Positions 57,484-64,000 of a stretch of DNA of 64,000 bases are shown here, piece after piece (within the stretch, counting starts at the first letter, position 1; every line of letters begins with the position of its first letter). The notes under the pieces are model-generated. The model was not told the origin of the DNA, did no database searches, and was given only the letters and a program-made list of their open reading frames with translations. Source of the stretch: a virus; IMG/VR virus record IMGVR_UViG_3300025732_000035, positions 1 through 64,000 of that record; one strand, given 5' to 3'. Both the position numbers and the translations under genes were made by a program.

Positions 57484-58224
57484 TTACGCTCTGCCGTAGC
57501 TAGGAAGTGATACGTTTGAACTCTCAAAAAAAGCTATAGCCCGGCTTGCACGCAGAGAGGAAAGGTCTTCAGCTTTGCCAGTCCAAAACAAACTCTTGGA
57601 CTGACGCAGCCAGAAATCCTTATCAAGCCATTTATTGGAAGAACTGCCAAGCTTTTCAAACATCCATGCAGCAGTGGCAGCACGAAGCTTGTCAAGACTT
57701 TGACTTTCTTTCTCGCCAAGTTCTTTGCTGAGCATGCCATTCACCGCCACATGAACGCGCTCGTCTTTGGAAATGTCTTGCGACACAGTGCGCATACCAA
57801 CATCGCCAGTTTGGCGGAAGAATGGTAGCGCCACGAAGAAGATAGAACGCTCCATAATGCCCGCCTTAAGAATGGGGTGGGCAGGGTGGTCGTTCCAGGC
57901 TTGCAGAATACTCATGACTTCCTTCTCGGCCTTGGCATCAGTGCCATGGGCGACAGCGACGTAATTAAGGGCTTCCAAATGGCGGTCCTCATCGTCTTGG
58001 TTGGAACGCAGCGCTTCAATGATGCCAGGCGTAGAAGGAAGCTCACGCTCCATGCCCTGCTCCAGAAGCTCCTTTACGGGAATCTCCAGATGGCGCAGTG
58101 CAAGCATCTTGAGCAGCGTCTCTTCAGCCCCTTCAAGCACTTGCCCTTTGTCAACGGCAACGGCCTGCCACGGGCTCTTCTTGGCAATGGTGGACGAATA
58201 AGGGGAGGCAATGGCAGTGGTCAT
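57484..58224 (-). CDS. nrdB: Ribonucleotide reductase small (beta) subunit, short class I type
   Basis: A 246-residue ferritin-like protein. Metal ligands: NQDDEDRHLEAL (ExxH), AGIMERSIFFVALPFFRQTG (Glu) and ISKDERVHVAVN (ExxH). Together with the alpha gene just upstream this makes a class I reductase of the short type known from picocyanophages. The radical tyrosine four residues after the first His is not found: the position holds Leu in HLEAL. So the radical may be held by a different metal centre. The protein is shorter than common R2 (about 330-375 aa). Confidence 0.75.
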   Translation of the reverse strand: MTTAIASPYSSTIAKKSPWQAVAVDKGQVLEGAEETLLKMLALRHLEIPVKELLEQGMERELPSTPGIIEALRSNQDDEDRHLEALNYVAVAHGTDAKAEKEVMSILQAWNDHPAHPILKAGIMERSIFFVALPFFRQTGDVGMRTVSQDISKDERVHVAVNGMLSKELGEKESQSLDKLRAATAAWMFEKLGSSSNKWLDKDFWLRQSKSLFWTGKAEDLSSLRASRAIAFFESSNVSLPSYGRA

Positions 58225-58254
58225 TTTCTAACAATGCAAAAGTGATTTGGGCAA

Positions 58255-58278
58255 GAAAGGGGCCGTTAGGCCCCTTTC
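58255..58278 (-). terminator. Terminator between RNR genes, minus strand
   Basis: GAAAGGGGCC and GGCCCCTTTC, a perfect 10-bp stem with a 4-base loop. It lies directly after the alpha stop codon, so part of the transcripts should end before the beta gene. Confidence 0.7.
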
Positions 58279-59724
58279 TCATTCGGCGCAGCTAGAGCAA
58301 AATCCTGCATCTAGCGAACAGCTTTCAGAAGAATCGTCAACTTCATCATTGAAGCCAAACATGCTCTTAAAGTCTTCATCTAGCGCTGCATACGCATCAT
58401 CTTTCCGCTGCATGTCCGGGAGAACCTGCAAGCTGTAGTAGATGCTCGTCTGAGGTGATTCTAGCCAAGAGCGCAAGAATGCTTCGTCGTAAATAACCAA
58501 ATCCCCCCAAGTGTTCATTGAATATCCATGGAATAATCCTGTGCGCTGAAACAATGCGACAAAGCCATTGGCCACTTTAAAGAACTTATCCCAGCCAACT
58601 TCTGCGGCAATTTCTACGTCGCCATAATCAAATTGCTCCACGCCAAAAGTGCCACTATCCCGATCAACAATGCGGCCGATGGGAGGAGCAATTTCAGGGG
58701 CTGTAGTAAAACCTTTTGTGTCAAGATAGCGGTAGGAACATGATGCAGTGGGAGCAATGCAGAAAGCACGTTCCATGCCATGTTCGCGAGCAATTTCCGC
58801 TGCTTTTTGAATGCCTTGATCAAGATGCCATACAGCATCACCAGAGAGAGTGCCGTTCCAGAAATCATTCCAATTACGCGGGTCTTCGGCTAGATAAGCC
58901 TCAAGAGCATTACCAAAATCTTCGTAGCTAACGCCATGAATAGCCAAGAAATTAGCCAAACCAAGCACGCCTAGTCCTACCTGCTTATCGACAGCCGGGG
59001 AAAGATATTCGCCAGTATCGCCAACACCAGTACCAGGATGCAACTCGCAGAGCTGTTTCATGCCTTCAATAAATGCACCTTGAAGGTTTTCCATGGTGCA
59101 GGCGCCAAGATTTACATGCTGCAACAAGCAAGTACCACGATGCTTCAGCCAAATTTCTTCGCAAACATTTGGCCAAATGCGTTCGCCTTTGCTATCAACA
59201 CGCTTCTTGGTTAGCCATAAGTCTCCCGTTTCAAGGCCGCGCAAAACCGCTGCCATTAATGCAGGAGAAGCTTTCTCCATAAACTGTTCGTCAACGGTCA
59301 AAGAGCGCTTCACCCAAGGAAGTTCAGCTCGCGGAGCTTGGATGAAATCAATGGCATCAGGATGATCGTAATCAAGATGCAAAGTAACAGCGCCATTTTT
59401 AAATTTTCCACCACGACGCAACACTTCATTCAGCTTGCTGTAAATACCAGCAAAGCTTACGGGGCCACTGGCAACAAGCCCTTTCCCGTTTTCTTCGCCT
59501 TTGGGGCGCAACTTTGAAAGATTTACAGCAGCGCCAGCAGCATTGCGAAGAGCATGACTAACGAAACGCCAAGACGCCTCAATGCCATCAGGCCCTTCCA
59601 TTGAGTCCTCCACTGCAAACGTAGTGCAACTTACGGCTAACCGCCCTTCTGGATCATTAAGCCAATCCTGCACTCGACCAGTGCGAGCAATCATTTCGCA
59701 CTTCGCTTTTCCCTTCAAACTCAT
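58279..59724 (-). CDS. nrdA: Ribonucleotide reductase large (alpha) subunit, short form
   Basis: A 481-residue alpha subunit; the ATG at 59724 lies after a terminator hairpin. Active-site features: AVSCTTFA (first Cys), WPNVCEEIWL (the radical Cys with Glu), LGACTMENL (partner Cys), IAPTASCSYRY (phosphate loop), and a C-terminal redox tail FCSSCAE. The usual N-terminal ATP-cone is missing and the chain is well below the 750-850 of typical NrdA. This fits the small picocyanophage form once annotated as class II and later reassigned to class I by its neighbouring beta gene (from memory). It makes dNTPs from NDPs during infection. Confidence 0.85.
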   Translation of the reverse strand: MSLKGKAKCEMIARTGRVQDWLNDPEGRLAVSCTTFAVEDSMEGPDGIEASWRFVSHALRNAAGAAVNLSKLRPKGEENGKGLVASGPVSFAGIYSKLNEVLRRGGKFKNGAVTLHLDYDHPDAIDFIQAPRAELPWVKRSLTVDEQFMEKASPALMAAVLRGLETGDLWLTKKRVDSKGERIWPNVCEEIWLKHRGTCLLQHVNLGACTMENLQGAFIEGMKQLCELHPGTGVGDTGEYLSPAVDKQVGLGVLGLANFLAIHGVSYEDFGNALEAYLAEDPRNWNDFWNGTLSGDAVWHLDQGIQKAAEIAREHGMERAFCIAPTASCSYRYLDTKGFTTAPEIAPPIGRIVDRDSGTFGVEQFDYGDVEIAAEVGWDKFFKVANGFVALFQRTGLFHGYSMNTWGDLVIYDEAFLRSWLESPQTSIYYSLQVLPDMQRKDDAYAALDEDFKSMFGFNDEVDDSSESCSLDAGFCSSCAE

Positions 59725-59735
59725 GAGACAACAAA

Positions 59736-59752
59736 GCCCCGCGATGCGGGGC
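59736..59752 (-). terminator. Hairpin before the RNR alpha gene
   Basis: GCCCCGC / GCGGGGC with a 3-base loop and TTTG on the minus strand. It lies between the HNH-AP2 endonuclease and the RNR genes and could end transcripts of the endonuclease. Confidence 0.5.
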
Positions 59753-59780
59753 GCGACCAACGAAAGCAGGCTAGCGCAAA

Positions 59781-60359
59781 TCAGCTCGCCGGAACGATCA
59801 AATCGTTAAGAAAAGCATATGATCCATGCAGCTCAGAAGCTGCTTTGTTGTAGGCCATCGCGGCCTCTTCTTCGGTGGCAAAAGTACCCAGGTATTTACG
59901 CTTTTTCTGCCAATCAATATATGCCATCCATGGCTTATTTTCTGAACGCTTATTTCTGCAGACGCCCTTAAATTGACTCGACGTGAGTTGATTCCTCTTA
60001 GGGGCATTCGCCCTGTTTTGAGAATCGGAAACAAGACGCAAATTCAATGGATTGTGATTGAATTTATTCCCATCAATGTGATCAATTTGATATTCGCTTG
60101 GATCAACCTTGTAATGCAAAAAATAAACAATGCGGTGGCCAAGAAATAGAACGTCCTTTCCTTCCACTCGAATGCCCACTTGAAAGTAGCCCGTACTGCG
60201 ACTTCCGCTTGTATCTTGCCATCCAGCGTGGTCACCAGGCTTGAGCTTTCTGCTGCGAGGATTGCGCCAAGAAAGCCAGCTTGGACTTTCGGGGTCAAGA
60301 ATCAACAAATCCTCCAAGAGCTGCAATGAAGGAAGAGAACGATGTGCTAGCTTTGCCAT
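59781..60359 (-). CDS. HNH endonuclease with AP2 DNA-binding domain
   Basis: ATG at 60359 is preferred to a TTG at 60428. A homing-type endonuclease: residues about 75-115 have the HNH core (GHRIVYFLHYKVDPSEYQIDHIDGNKFNHNPLNLRLVSDSQNRAN, with DHxDGNxxNN). The C-terminal 75 residues are an AP2-like domain (SQFKGVCRNKRSENKPWMAYIDWQKKRKYLGTF-type, then EEAAMAYNKAASELHG). Such genes are often mobile and sit near nucleotide-metabolism genes, as here before nrdA. Confidence 0.85.
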   Translation of the reverse strand: MAKLAHRSLPSLQLLEDLLILDPESPSWLSWRNPRSRKLKPGDHAGWQDTSGSRSTGYFQVGIRVEGKDVLFLGHRIVYFLHYKVDPSEYQIDHIDGNKFNHNPLNLRLVSDSQNRANAPKRNQLTSSQFKGVCRNKRSENKPWMAYIDWQKKRKYLGTFATEEEAAMAYNKAASELHGSYAFLNDLIVPAS

Positions 60360-60434
60360 GTCATCTAGTAGTAGTAGGTGGCCAGAAGCGGAACGCGCCA
60401 ACGTTGCCGCTTCACAATATTTTAGCAAATGGCT

Positions 60435-60626
60435 TTAATCGCAAAGCCCCTCTGGATCGTCCACTGCCAATAAGTCCTTGACAAACAACTTGGCTTCATT
60501 TGTGGTCCTGAAATAAAATGGCTTGCCATCAATGGCAGCAAACCATTGAAATTCTGGCTTGCTAAAACATGGCCACAATTTATACGGGCCAATGTTAAAT
60601 GGCTGGCGATCAGGCAGTCCCCACAT
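60435..60626 (-). CDS. Small hypothetical protein, 63 aa
   Basis: ATG at 60626. An aromatic-rich start (WGLPDRQPFNIGPYKLWPCFSKPEFQWFAAIDGKPFYF) and a helix with a VDDPEGLCD end. A compact domain probably involved in DNA or protein contact. It lies beyond the HNH gene and next to a large non-coding stretch. Not recognised. Confidence 0.55.
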   Translation of the reverse strand: MWGLPDRQPFNIGPYKLWPCFSKPEFQWFAAIDGKPFYFRTTNEAKLFVKDLLAVDDPEGLCD

Positions 60627-60894
60627 AATGCTTTATCGAAGATCATCTCACGCTAATCGTTATCAAGAATTACGTAAGTAGGTTTTAATACTTTCTCCAC
60701 CTTTGTGTCTGTATTACCATTGAATCCTTAAGAAAAACGGAAAAAATTTGGGCTTTTGTATCACTACGATACCAAAAACATCACATTTGAGCCACGGTGC
60801 GAGATACGATAGCTAAAGCGGAGCTGCTGCCTAGTGCAAGCAAGAGCAGCACCGCTGGTCTAGACGACGTTCCTCAAGCCAAAGCACCCTGGCA

Positions 60895-60924
60895 AGTGGA
60901 GACGCCCCAAGCGTCGGAACGTCT
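60895..60924 (+). repeat. Palindromic repeat, copy 3
   Basis: Contains GTGGAGACGCCCCAAGCGTC followed by GGAACG. GACGC / GCGTC forms the stem. Related to copies at 3522, 3625, 60964 and 61197. Confidence 0.55.
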
Positions 60925-60963
60925 ACTAGCTAAAAGGCTAGACAAGCCGCTTAATTCTCATGA

Positions 60964-60995
60964 AGTGGAGCCCCCAAAAGGGCGGAACGCTCCAG
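60964..60995 (+). repeat. Palindromic repeat, copy 4
   Basis: Contains GTGGAGCCCCCAAAAGGGCG followed by GAACGCTCC. The core is nearly identical, in inverted orientation, to the copy at 3522. Confidence 0.6.
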
Positions 60996-61108
60996 ACAAG
61001 CGGCGAAACACCAAGGGCTGATCCAGATCCTAAGTAATGGGTCGCGCATACTATGCGTCGCTGCGGGAAAAGCAAAAAATCATTGATTTCCATCTTTATC
61101 TTCTGAGC

Positions 61109-61132
61109 AGCGGCCCCTTTAAGGGCCGCTTT
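61109..61132 (+). terminator. Terminator-like hairpin in the non-coding stretch
   Basis: AGCGGCCC / GGGCCGCT with a 6-base loop and TTCTGG. Weak T-run. Confidence 0.45.
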
Positions 61133-61196
61133 CTGGCATTAAGAGCAATGCAAAGAAGGAATGCGCGAATCGTTAGCGCTTGCTTTTGATTAGTGC

Positions 61197-61228
61197 GTCA
61201 TTCCGACGCCTTTAGGGCGTCTCCATTG
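61197..61228 (-). repeat. Palindromic repeat, copy 5
   Basis: Minus-strand reading: AATGGAGACGCCCTAAAGGC then GTCGGAATGACG. Same pattern as copy 3, in the opposite orientation. Confidence 0.5.
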
Positions 61229-61346
61229 GTCTAGAAAATTGCTTGAGATCTCTAGAGATGCCTCAGGCGGCGTCTTCGACTTGCCTTCGGCATAGTGCAA
61301 CTAGCTTTTTACTCGTTAAATTTTGACGAAAGCACGCTGCCTCTTA

Positions 61347-61775
61347 ATGAATCCTGGCTTGCTACAAGGCAATCTCTTCTCAATCCTCTTAAGTAATTCA
61401 CATGCAACTGAAGCAACTAAAACTTGTCAGCTCTGCAAAGAATCAAAACCACTAATCGCTTTTCCTAATCAACCTCGCAATAAAGATAATCTTGATTCTC
61501 GTTGTAGAACCTGCATTCGACAACACACTAAATTACGTGCTCGCTTAAAACGAAAATTTCCAGTGCCTCCTCCAGGTTTATGCCCTATATGCCATCGCTA
61601 TACAGAAGAATGGGTGCTTGATCATTGTCATAACACTGATGCCTTTCGTGGTTACATCTGTAGATCATGCAATCTTGGCCTTGGTCATTTTGATGACAAT
61701 CCAGATCTTGTCCAAGCTGCCCTTGATTACTTGCTAGGTATAAATACTAAAGGCGATTTTCTAGATGAAAAATGA
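61347..61775 (+). CDS. Recombination endonuclease VII-like
   Basis: ATG at 61347. Residues about 29-65 have CQLCKES and CRTC, a Cys pair set, then LCPICHRYTEEWVLDHCHNTDAFRGYICRSCNLGLGHFDDNP, the endonuclease VII core: CxxC zinc site, DHCHxT and the RGxxCxxCNxxLG end (given here in parts). Enzymes of this family resolve branched DNA such as Holliday junctions during packaging or recombination. It stands alone on the plus strand between two repeat-rich regions. No ribosome-binding site of note. Confidence 0.85.
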   Translation: MNPGLLQGNLFSILLSNSHATEATKTCQLCKESKPLIAFPNQPRNKDNLDSRCRTCIRQHTKLRARLKRKFPVPPPGLCPICHRYTEEWVLDHCHNTDAFRGYICRSCNLGLGHFDDNPDLVQAALDYLLGINTKGDFLDEK

Positions 61776-61855
61776 CGCCACATTATGGAGGATATACCGC
61801 AGCCCCGCAAACAAAAACAGCCGGGCTACCGCGCCACGGCTCAAATGTCAAGCAC

Positions 61856-61889
61856 TTGCAACAATACGTTACACGGCGGATTGTTGCAA
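61856..61889. repeat. Inverted repeat with 10-bp arms
   Basis: TTGCAACAAT at 61856-61865 and ATTGTTGCAA at 61880-61889, 14 bases apart. It shares five bases with the next repeat, so only one can form. Confidence 0.85.
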
Positions 61890-61927
61890 AACTAATCCCG
61901 AGTTGGCAGGTCGGGATTAGTTTTGCA
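61885..61927. repeat. Inverted repeat with perfect 17-bp arms
   Basis: Arms 61885-61901 (TGCAAAACTAATCCCGA) and 61911-61927, loop 9 bases. It is the longest perfect stem I see in the window. Confidence 0.9.
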
Positions 61928-62022
61928 CAGCCCTGCGGAAAAAGATATTCTCTCCACCGATAGGATCGCCAGTAGGAGACTGACCGCCAGAGCCCGCTAG
62001 GATCGGCATCCTGAGGCGATAA

Positions 62023-62050
62023 AGCCCGCTAGGTGAGAGGCTAGCGGGCT
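62023..62050. repeat. Inverted repeat with 10-bp arms and an extra copy
   Basis: AGCCCGCTAG (62023-62032) and CTAGCGGGCT (62041-62050), loop GTGAGAGG. A third copy of the left arm, 61991-62000, could compete for the right arm. Confidence 0.85.
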
Positions 62051-62071
62051 CAGCTTGTGACGTCTTGTGAG

Positions 62072-62097
62072 AGCTTCTAGAGGCTAGTCTAGAAGCT
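62072..62097. repeat. Inverted repeat with 10-bp arms at gene end
   Basis: AGCTTCTAGA and TCTAGAAGCT with loop GGCTAG. It overlaps the end of the gene 62084-62323 and may work as its terminator. Confidence 0.8.
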
Positions 62098-62323
62098 GAT
62101 CAGCCATAGAAGCTTCAAGACCAAACTCTAGAAGGTATCGTCTAGCGGCTTCTATATCACCGTAGTAGTCGGTGATATCTTCTAAGATTGCGTCTTGATC
62201 TAGGTCATAGTCTGCCACTAGGTGTTCAATAAGTAAACTTATTGCGTCACGTGGGTCCATGTTGTGAACCACGCGTGTTAGGTGGTCGCGGGAGAGGGTC
62301 CGGATTTGCGTGTTAGTGAGCAT
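62084..62323 (-). CDS. Small hypothetical protein, 79 aa
   Basis: Acidic, helical: LLIEHLVADYDLDQDAILEDITDYYGDIEAARRYLLEFGLEASMADQLLD (cited as LLIEHLVADYDLD and EAARRYLLEFGLE). Small acidic proteins of this kind sit beside ArdA-type genes. Start overlaps the previous frame by 11 bases. CTAG-rich codon use (CTA for Leu) differs from most of the phage. Confidence 0.6.
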   Translation of the reverse strand: MLTNTQIRTLSRDHLTRVVHNMDPRDAISLLIEHLVADYDLDQDAILEDITDYYGDIEAARRYLLEFGLEASMADQLLD

Positions 62324-62486
62324 GGCTGCGGGCTTCGGTAGCGGTACGAAAAGGGGCGGCTGGTGAGAGAGTTTGAAGCGCTTCTAGAAGCGCTTCTAGC
62401 GTGGGCAGTTCGTCGTGGTCGGCTTGTGGTAAGTAAGATTCCACAAGATATAGAAGCATGAACGCTTGTGAACGTGATAGCTTCAT
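62313..62486 (-). CDS. Small hypothetical protein, 57 aa
   Basis: A 57-codon frame overlapping the next gene's start by 11 bases and separated by only 2 bases from the ArdA-like gene upstream, so the three genes seem to form an operon. Residues 2-18 form a helix (KLSRSQAFMLLYLVESY), then a repeated LEALLEALQ. The repeat in protein comes from a 22-bp perfect palindrome in the DNA (62375-62396). Not recognised. Confidence 0.6.
   Translation of the reverse strand: MKLSRSQAFMLLYLVESYLPQADHDELPTLEALLEALQTLSPAAPFRTATEARSHAH
62375..62396. repeat. 22-bp perfect palindrome
   Basis: Each half reads GAAGCGCTTCT, followed by its complement, inside the gene 62313-62486. It codes LEALLEAL. Confidence 0.85.
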
Positions 62487-62488
62487 TA

Positions 62489-63178
62489 TTAGTAGTTATT
62501 GTGGAGAATAAAGACGGAATTATCGAACTCTATGGTTGAGAAATCATAGGTAAGCTGATGGTCCCAAGCACGCTGCCAGTCAATAAAGCAAGCTACAGGG
62601 CTATCAGCGATGCTGTAATCGAGCTCACAGTAGTATTCCTCAGCAAATTCTCGTTCCCAATGATAGTTTGGATGGTGGATGACGGTATAAAAGGCATCTT
62701 CTAGCTGCTGCGCAGTAGTGATGCCAAGATCATCCAACTCAGCCATAAAGTCTAGAGTTTGGCGATGAGTCCACTTCTCGCCGAACTTATCAGTGATGTC
62801 GTTGTACAGTTCTTGCAACGGTAGGCTAAGTGCGTCAAATTCTTTATCTTCATCAATAGCGTCTTGAAGCGTTACGTGATAGTTAGGGTCGGCCCCTAGT
62901 TTGGCTTCCAAGAGGGCTTCATAAAAGCTAATAAAGCTGACCTTGCCGTTCTCGCGAACGTGGCCGGATGCGGCCACAAGATCAGTTTTGCTGGGGAATC
63001 GTTCGGGGTATTGCTTAGCGTGCTCGATAAGATCGGCGCCTTTAAGTGGAACGCTGGGAACCACGTAGTAGTAAGCACTGATCGCGGCTGCACAAGCAGT
63101 GCCGGGATAGAAGCCAGTGATGCCGGAAGCGGCAATAGGAAGGGCAAGCATGATCGAAAGTAAGCAAGAGGGCCGCAT
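62489..63178 (-). CDS. ArdA-like antirestriction protein with hydrophobic N-terminus
   Basis: The last 130 residues resemble ArdA: YNDITDKFGEKWTHRQTLDFMAELDDLGITTAQQLEDAFYTVIH, WEREFAEEYYCELD and FIDWQRAWDHQLTYDFSTIEFDNSVF, with the usual acidic, DNA-mimic surface. The C-terminal FIDWxxxxxxxxxxYDF block is the clearest. ArdA proteins imitate B-DNA and block type I restriction enzymes. The start is uncertain: ATG at 63178 is used, but a GTG at 63247 would add a hydrophobic segment. Even from 63178 the protein begins with one or two hydrophobic stretches (residues about 3-40), which is unusual for ArdA. Confidence 0.6.
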   Translation of the reverse strand: MRPSCLLSIMLALPIAASGITGFYPGTACAAAISAYYYVVPSVPLKGADLIEHAKQYPERFPSKTDLVAASGHVRENGKVSFISFYEALLEAKLGADPNYHVTLQDAIDEDKEFDALSLPLQELYNDITDKFGEKWTHRQTLDFMAELDDLGITTAQQLEDAFYTVIHHPNYHWEREFAEEYYCELDYSIADSPVACFIDWQRAWDHQLTYDFSTIEFDNSVFILHNNY

Positions 63179-63235
63179 CGCTGCGGCTAAAGGAACAATA
63201 CCACCGATAAGGGGCAAAGCGAGGCTAGAAGCGCC

Positions 63236-63338
63236 TGCGATAAGCACAGGCGATCGTTTGGCGTTGAAAAGGCCGCTGATAAGCGGATAGGCTTATCAGT
63301 GCCCGATCCGCGACGCAATGACAAGCCAGGCTTATCAG
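63236..63338. promoter_or_regulatory. Cluster of GCTTATC motifs upstream of the ArdA-like gene
   Basis: CTGATAAGC at 63276-63284 and GCTTATCAG at 63291-63299 form a 9-bp inverted repeat with a 6-base loop; GCTTATCAG recurs at 63330-63338, and GCTTATC appears on the minus strand near 63240. This looks like an operator cluster controlling the leftward gene. Confidence 0.5.
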
Positions 63339-64000
63339 TGGGGAGAGACTGCGCGCAGTGCTCAGCAGAGAAACGATCGCGCGCACGCGCGTATCATCTC
63401 TCCTGCCAAAAGGTCAACCGCCGCAACAATCCGCAACATTCAGCGCTCATACCATTGGAAGCGCCAGAACCGCCATCGGCGTTACGTATTGAAATATCTA
63501 CACTTAGGGCTGAACAGTAGGGCTCAACTAGCGCTAAACAGTGAGAGAGAACTAGCGCTAAACAGTGAGAGAGAACTAGCGCTAAACAGTGAGGCTCAAC
63601 TAGCACTGCGCAGTAAAGCTCACCTAAGGCCTAGCGGTAGACAGCACAAATACGGCGGAACGGTAAACATAGGCGATCGCGGCAGAATCACGCTGGTGAG
63701 AGTAGACAGCCACTCGCGGCAGTTAGTCTCACTGAAGCTCGGCAGAATCGCGCCAGTAAGTAAGTGGAATCAGCACACTGCCAGTAGCCTACATTTAAGG
63801 CCGCCACCAATAGGAGACACCTAGTACGGCCACAAGTGAGCCTCACTTAGCACGGTCACAAGTGAGCCTCTCTTAAGGCCGTCACCAGTAGGGTATATCT
63901 ACGCTTGCTGGGTAGGGTATATCTACGGCCGCTAGGTAGAGTATATTCTCCCTATTCCCCACCGGAGAACCGGGGAATCGCCCTCGCTTCGGACTAGTAC
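63248..64000. other. Non-coding right end
   Basis: Apart from the GCTTATC cluster and a repeat array I see nothing definite. The plus-strand frame 63318-63824 stays open only because the repeat length (24 bases) is a multiple of three, and no ribosome-binding site or coding bias supports it. The final 50 bases are G+C-rich and unassigned. Confidence 0.5.
63510..63950. repeat. Array of degenerate 24-26 bp direct repeats (iteron-like)
   Basis: Five 24-bp units from 63510 to 63629 (the middle two are identical, with CTAAACAGTGAGAGAGAACT and AGCG). Degenerate units then continue; two 26-bp units at 63827-63852 and 63853-63878 share ACAAGTGAGCCTC; and GGGTATATCTAC occurs at 63891 and 63915 with a variant at 63939, again 24 bases apart. 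There are no spacers of constant length and unique sequence, so it is not a CRISPR array. Iterons of an origin, or a partition site, are the best explanations. Confidence 0.8.

Larger units (their letters stand above)
60627..61346. other. Non-coding stretch of about 700 bp with hairpins and repeats
   Basis: No convincing gene is seen. It holds three copies of the palindromic repeat (60895, 60964, 61197), a CTAG-containing hairpin near 60930, a terminator-like stem at 61109-61130 and several shorter stems. The composition is clearly different from coding regions. An RNA function, origin or recombination site is possible. Confidence 0.5.
61776..62083. other. Non-coding stretch with strong nested inverted repeats
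   Basis: No gene is supported; the frame 61772-61963 reads through the inverted repeats. See the inverted repeats at 61856-61927, 62023-62050 and 62072-62097. Confidence 0.5.

Noticed and set aside
57342-57527. 61-codon minus-strand frame
   Set aside because: Overlaps the tRNA-like sequence, the hairpin and the end of the RNR beta gene; no coding evidence.
60797-61021. A 74-codon plus-strand frame with a GTG start
   Set aside because: It consists of the palindromic repeats and hairpins; the protein would be a mix of Lys/Pro/Ser without any pattern.
61772-61963. A 63-codon frame overlapping the endonuclease VII stop
   Set aside because: It runs through the 17-bp inverted repeat and has no coding features; the DNA structure explains the sequence better.
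63510-63629. Possible CRISPR array
   Set aside because: The repeats are directly adjacent with no unique spacers, and the units drift in sequence.
63318-63824. A 168-codon frame with an eight-residue repeat
   Set aside because: The repeat length of 24 bases keeps both strands open by chance; the later 26-bp units break the pattern and there is no ribosome-binding site.

Overview
The window reads as most of the genome of a long-tailed (siphovirus-type) tailed phage. It has a terminase large subunit, a portal, a minor head protein, a protease-scaffold, a major capsid protein, neck proteins, a tail chaperone with a frameshift, a 1921-residue tape measure, a lambda-J-like tip protein and several fibres, together with replication, recombination, nucleotide-metabolism and lysis genes. 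A cyanobacterial host is my inference. It rests on the short class I ribonucleotide reductase pair, ThyX, and fibre and structural proteins that resemble those of cyanophages. I see no integrase, DNA polymerase or photosynthesis gene in the window.

Layout. Positions 45-6300, mostly minus strand: small unknown genes, a possible small terminase subunit (2016-2768) and a primase-helicase (4285-6300). A sigma70-like promoter at 6390 starts a plus-strand operon (6444-13148) of tightly overlapping genes: a ribbon-helix-helix-like protein, a single-strand annealing protein, a RecB-like nuclease, a small protein with an SSB-like tail, a dCTP deaminase-like protein, a second nuclease, ThyX and a DUF3310 protein. 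An HNH gene faces it. Positions 13707-15446 hold the lysis genes (two small membrane proteins and a two-domain lysin).

Positions 15412-44070, minus strand, carry the tail and head genes, reading from 44070 (protease-scaffold, decoration, capsid, neck, tail tube, chaperone, tape measure, tip) down to the fibres. A promoter-gene-terminator 'moron' interrupts them at 19526-19807. An XRE regulator sits alone on the plus strand at 44133 beside a palindromic operator. Positions 44414-45335 hold two small genes joined by a probable -1 frameshift site, plus one more gene. Positions 45362-51168 are a seven-gene glycan module (four glycosyltransferase-like proteins, an FAD oxidoreductase, a TIM-barrel isomerase and an epimerase) inserted between head genes. 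Positions 51171-55645 hold the minor head protein, portal, a nuclease-like protein and the large terminase.

Positions 55691-60626 carry a tRNA with a UAA anticodon, a tRNA-like sequence, a phosphoesterase, the ribonucleotide reductase subunits and an HNH-AP2 endonuclease. The right end (60627-64000) is unlike the rest. It has long non-coding stretches packed with palindromic repeats, an endonuclease VII, two small genes, an ArdA-like antirestriction protein, and a 440-bp array of degenerate 24-26 bp repeats that could be a replication or partition region.

Genes and starts were judged by eye from reading frames, overlaps, ribosome-binding sites and remembered family motifs. No database search was made.
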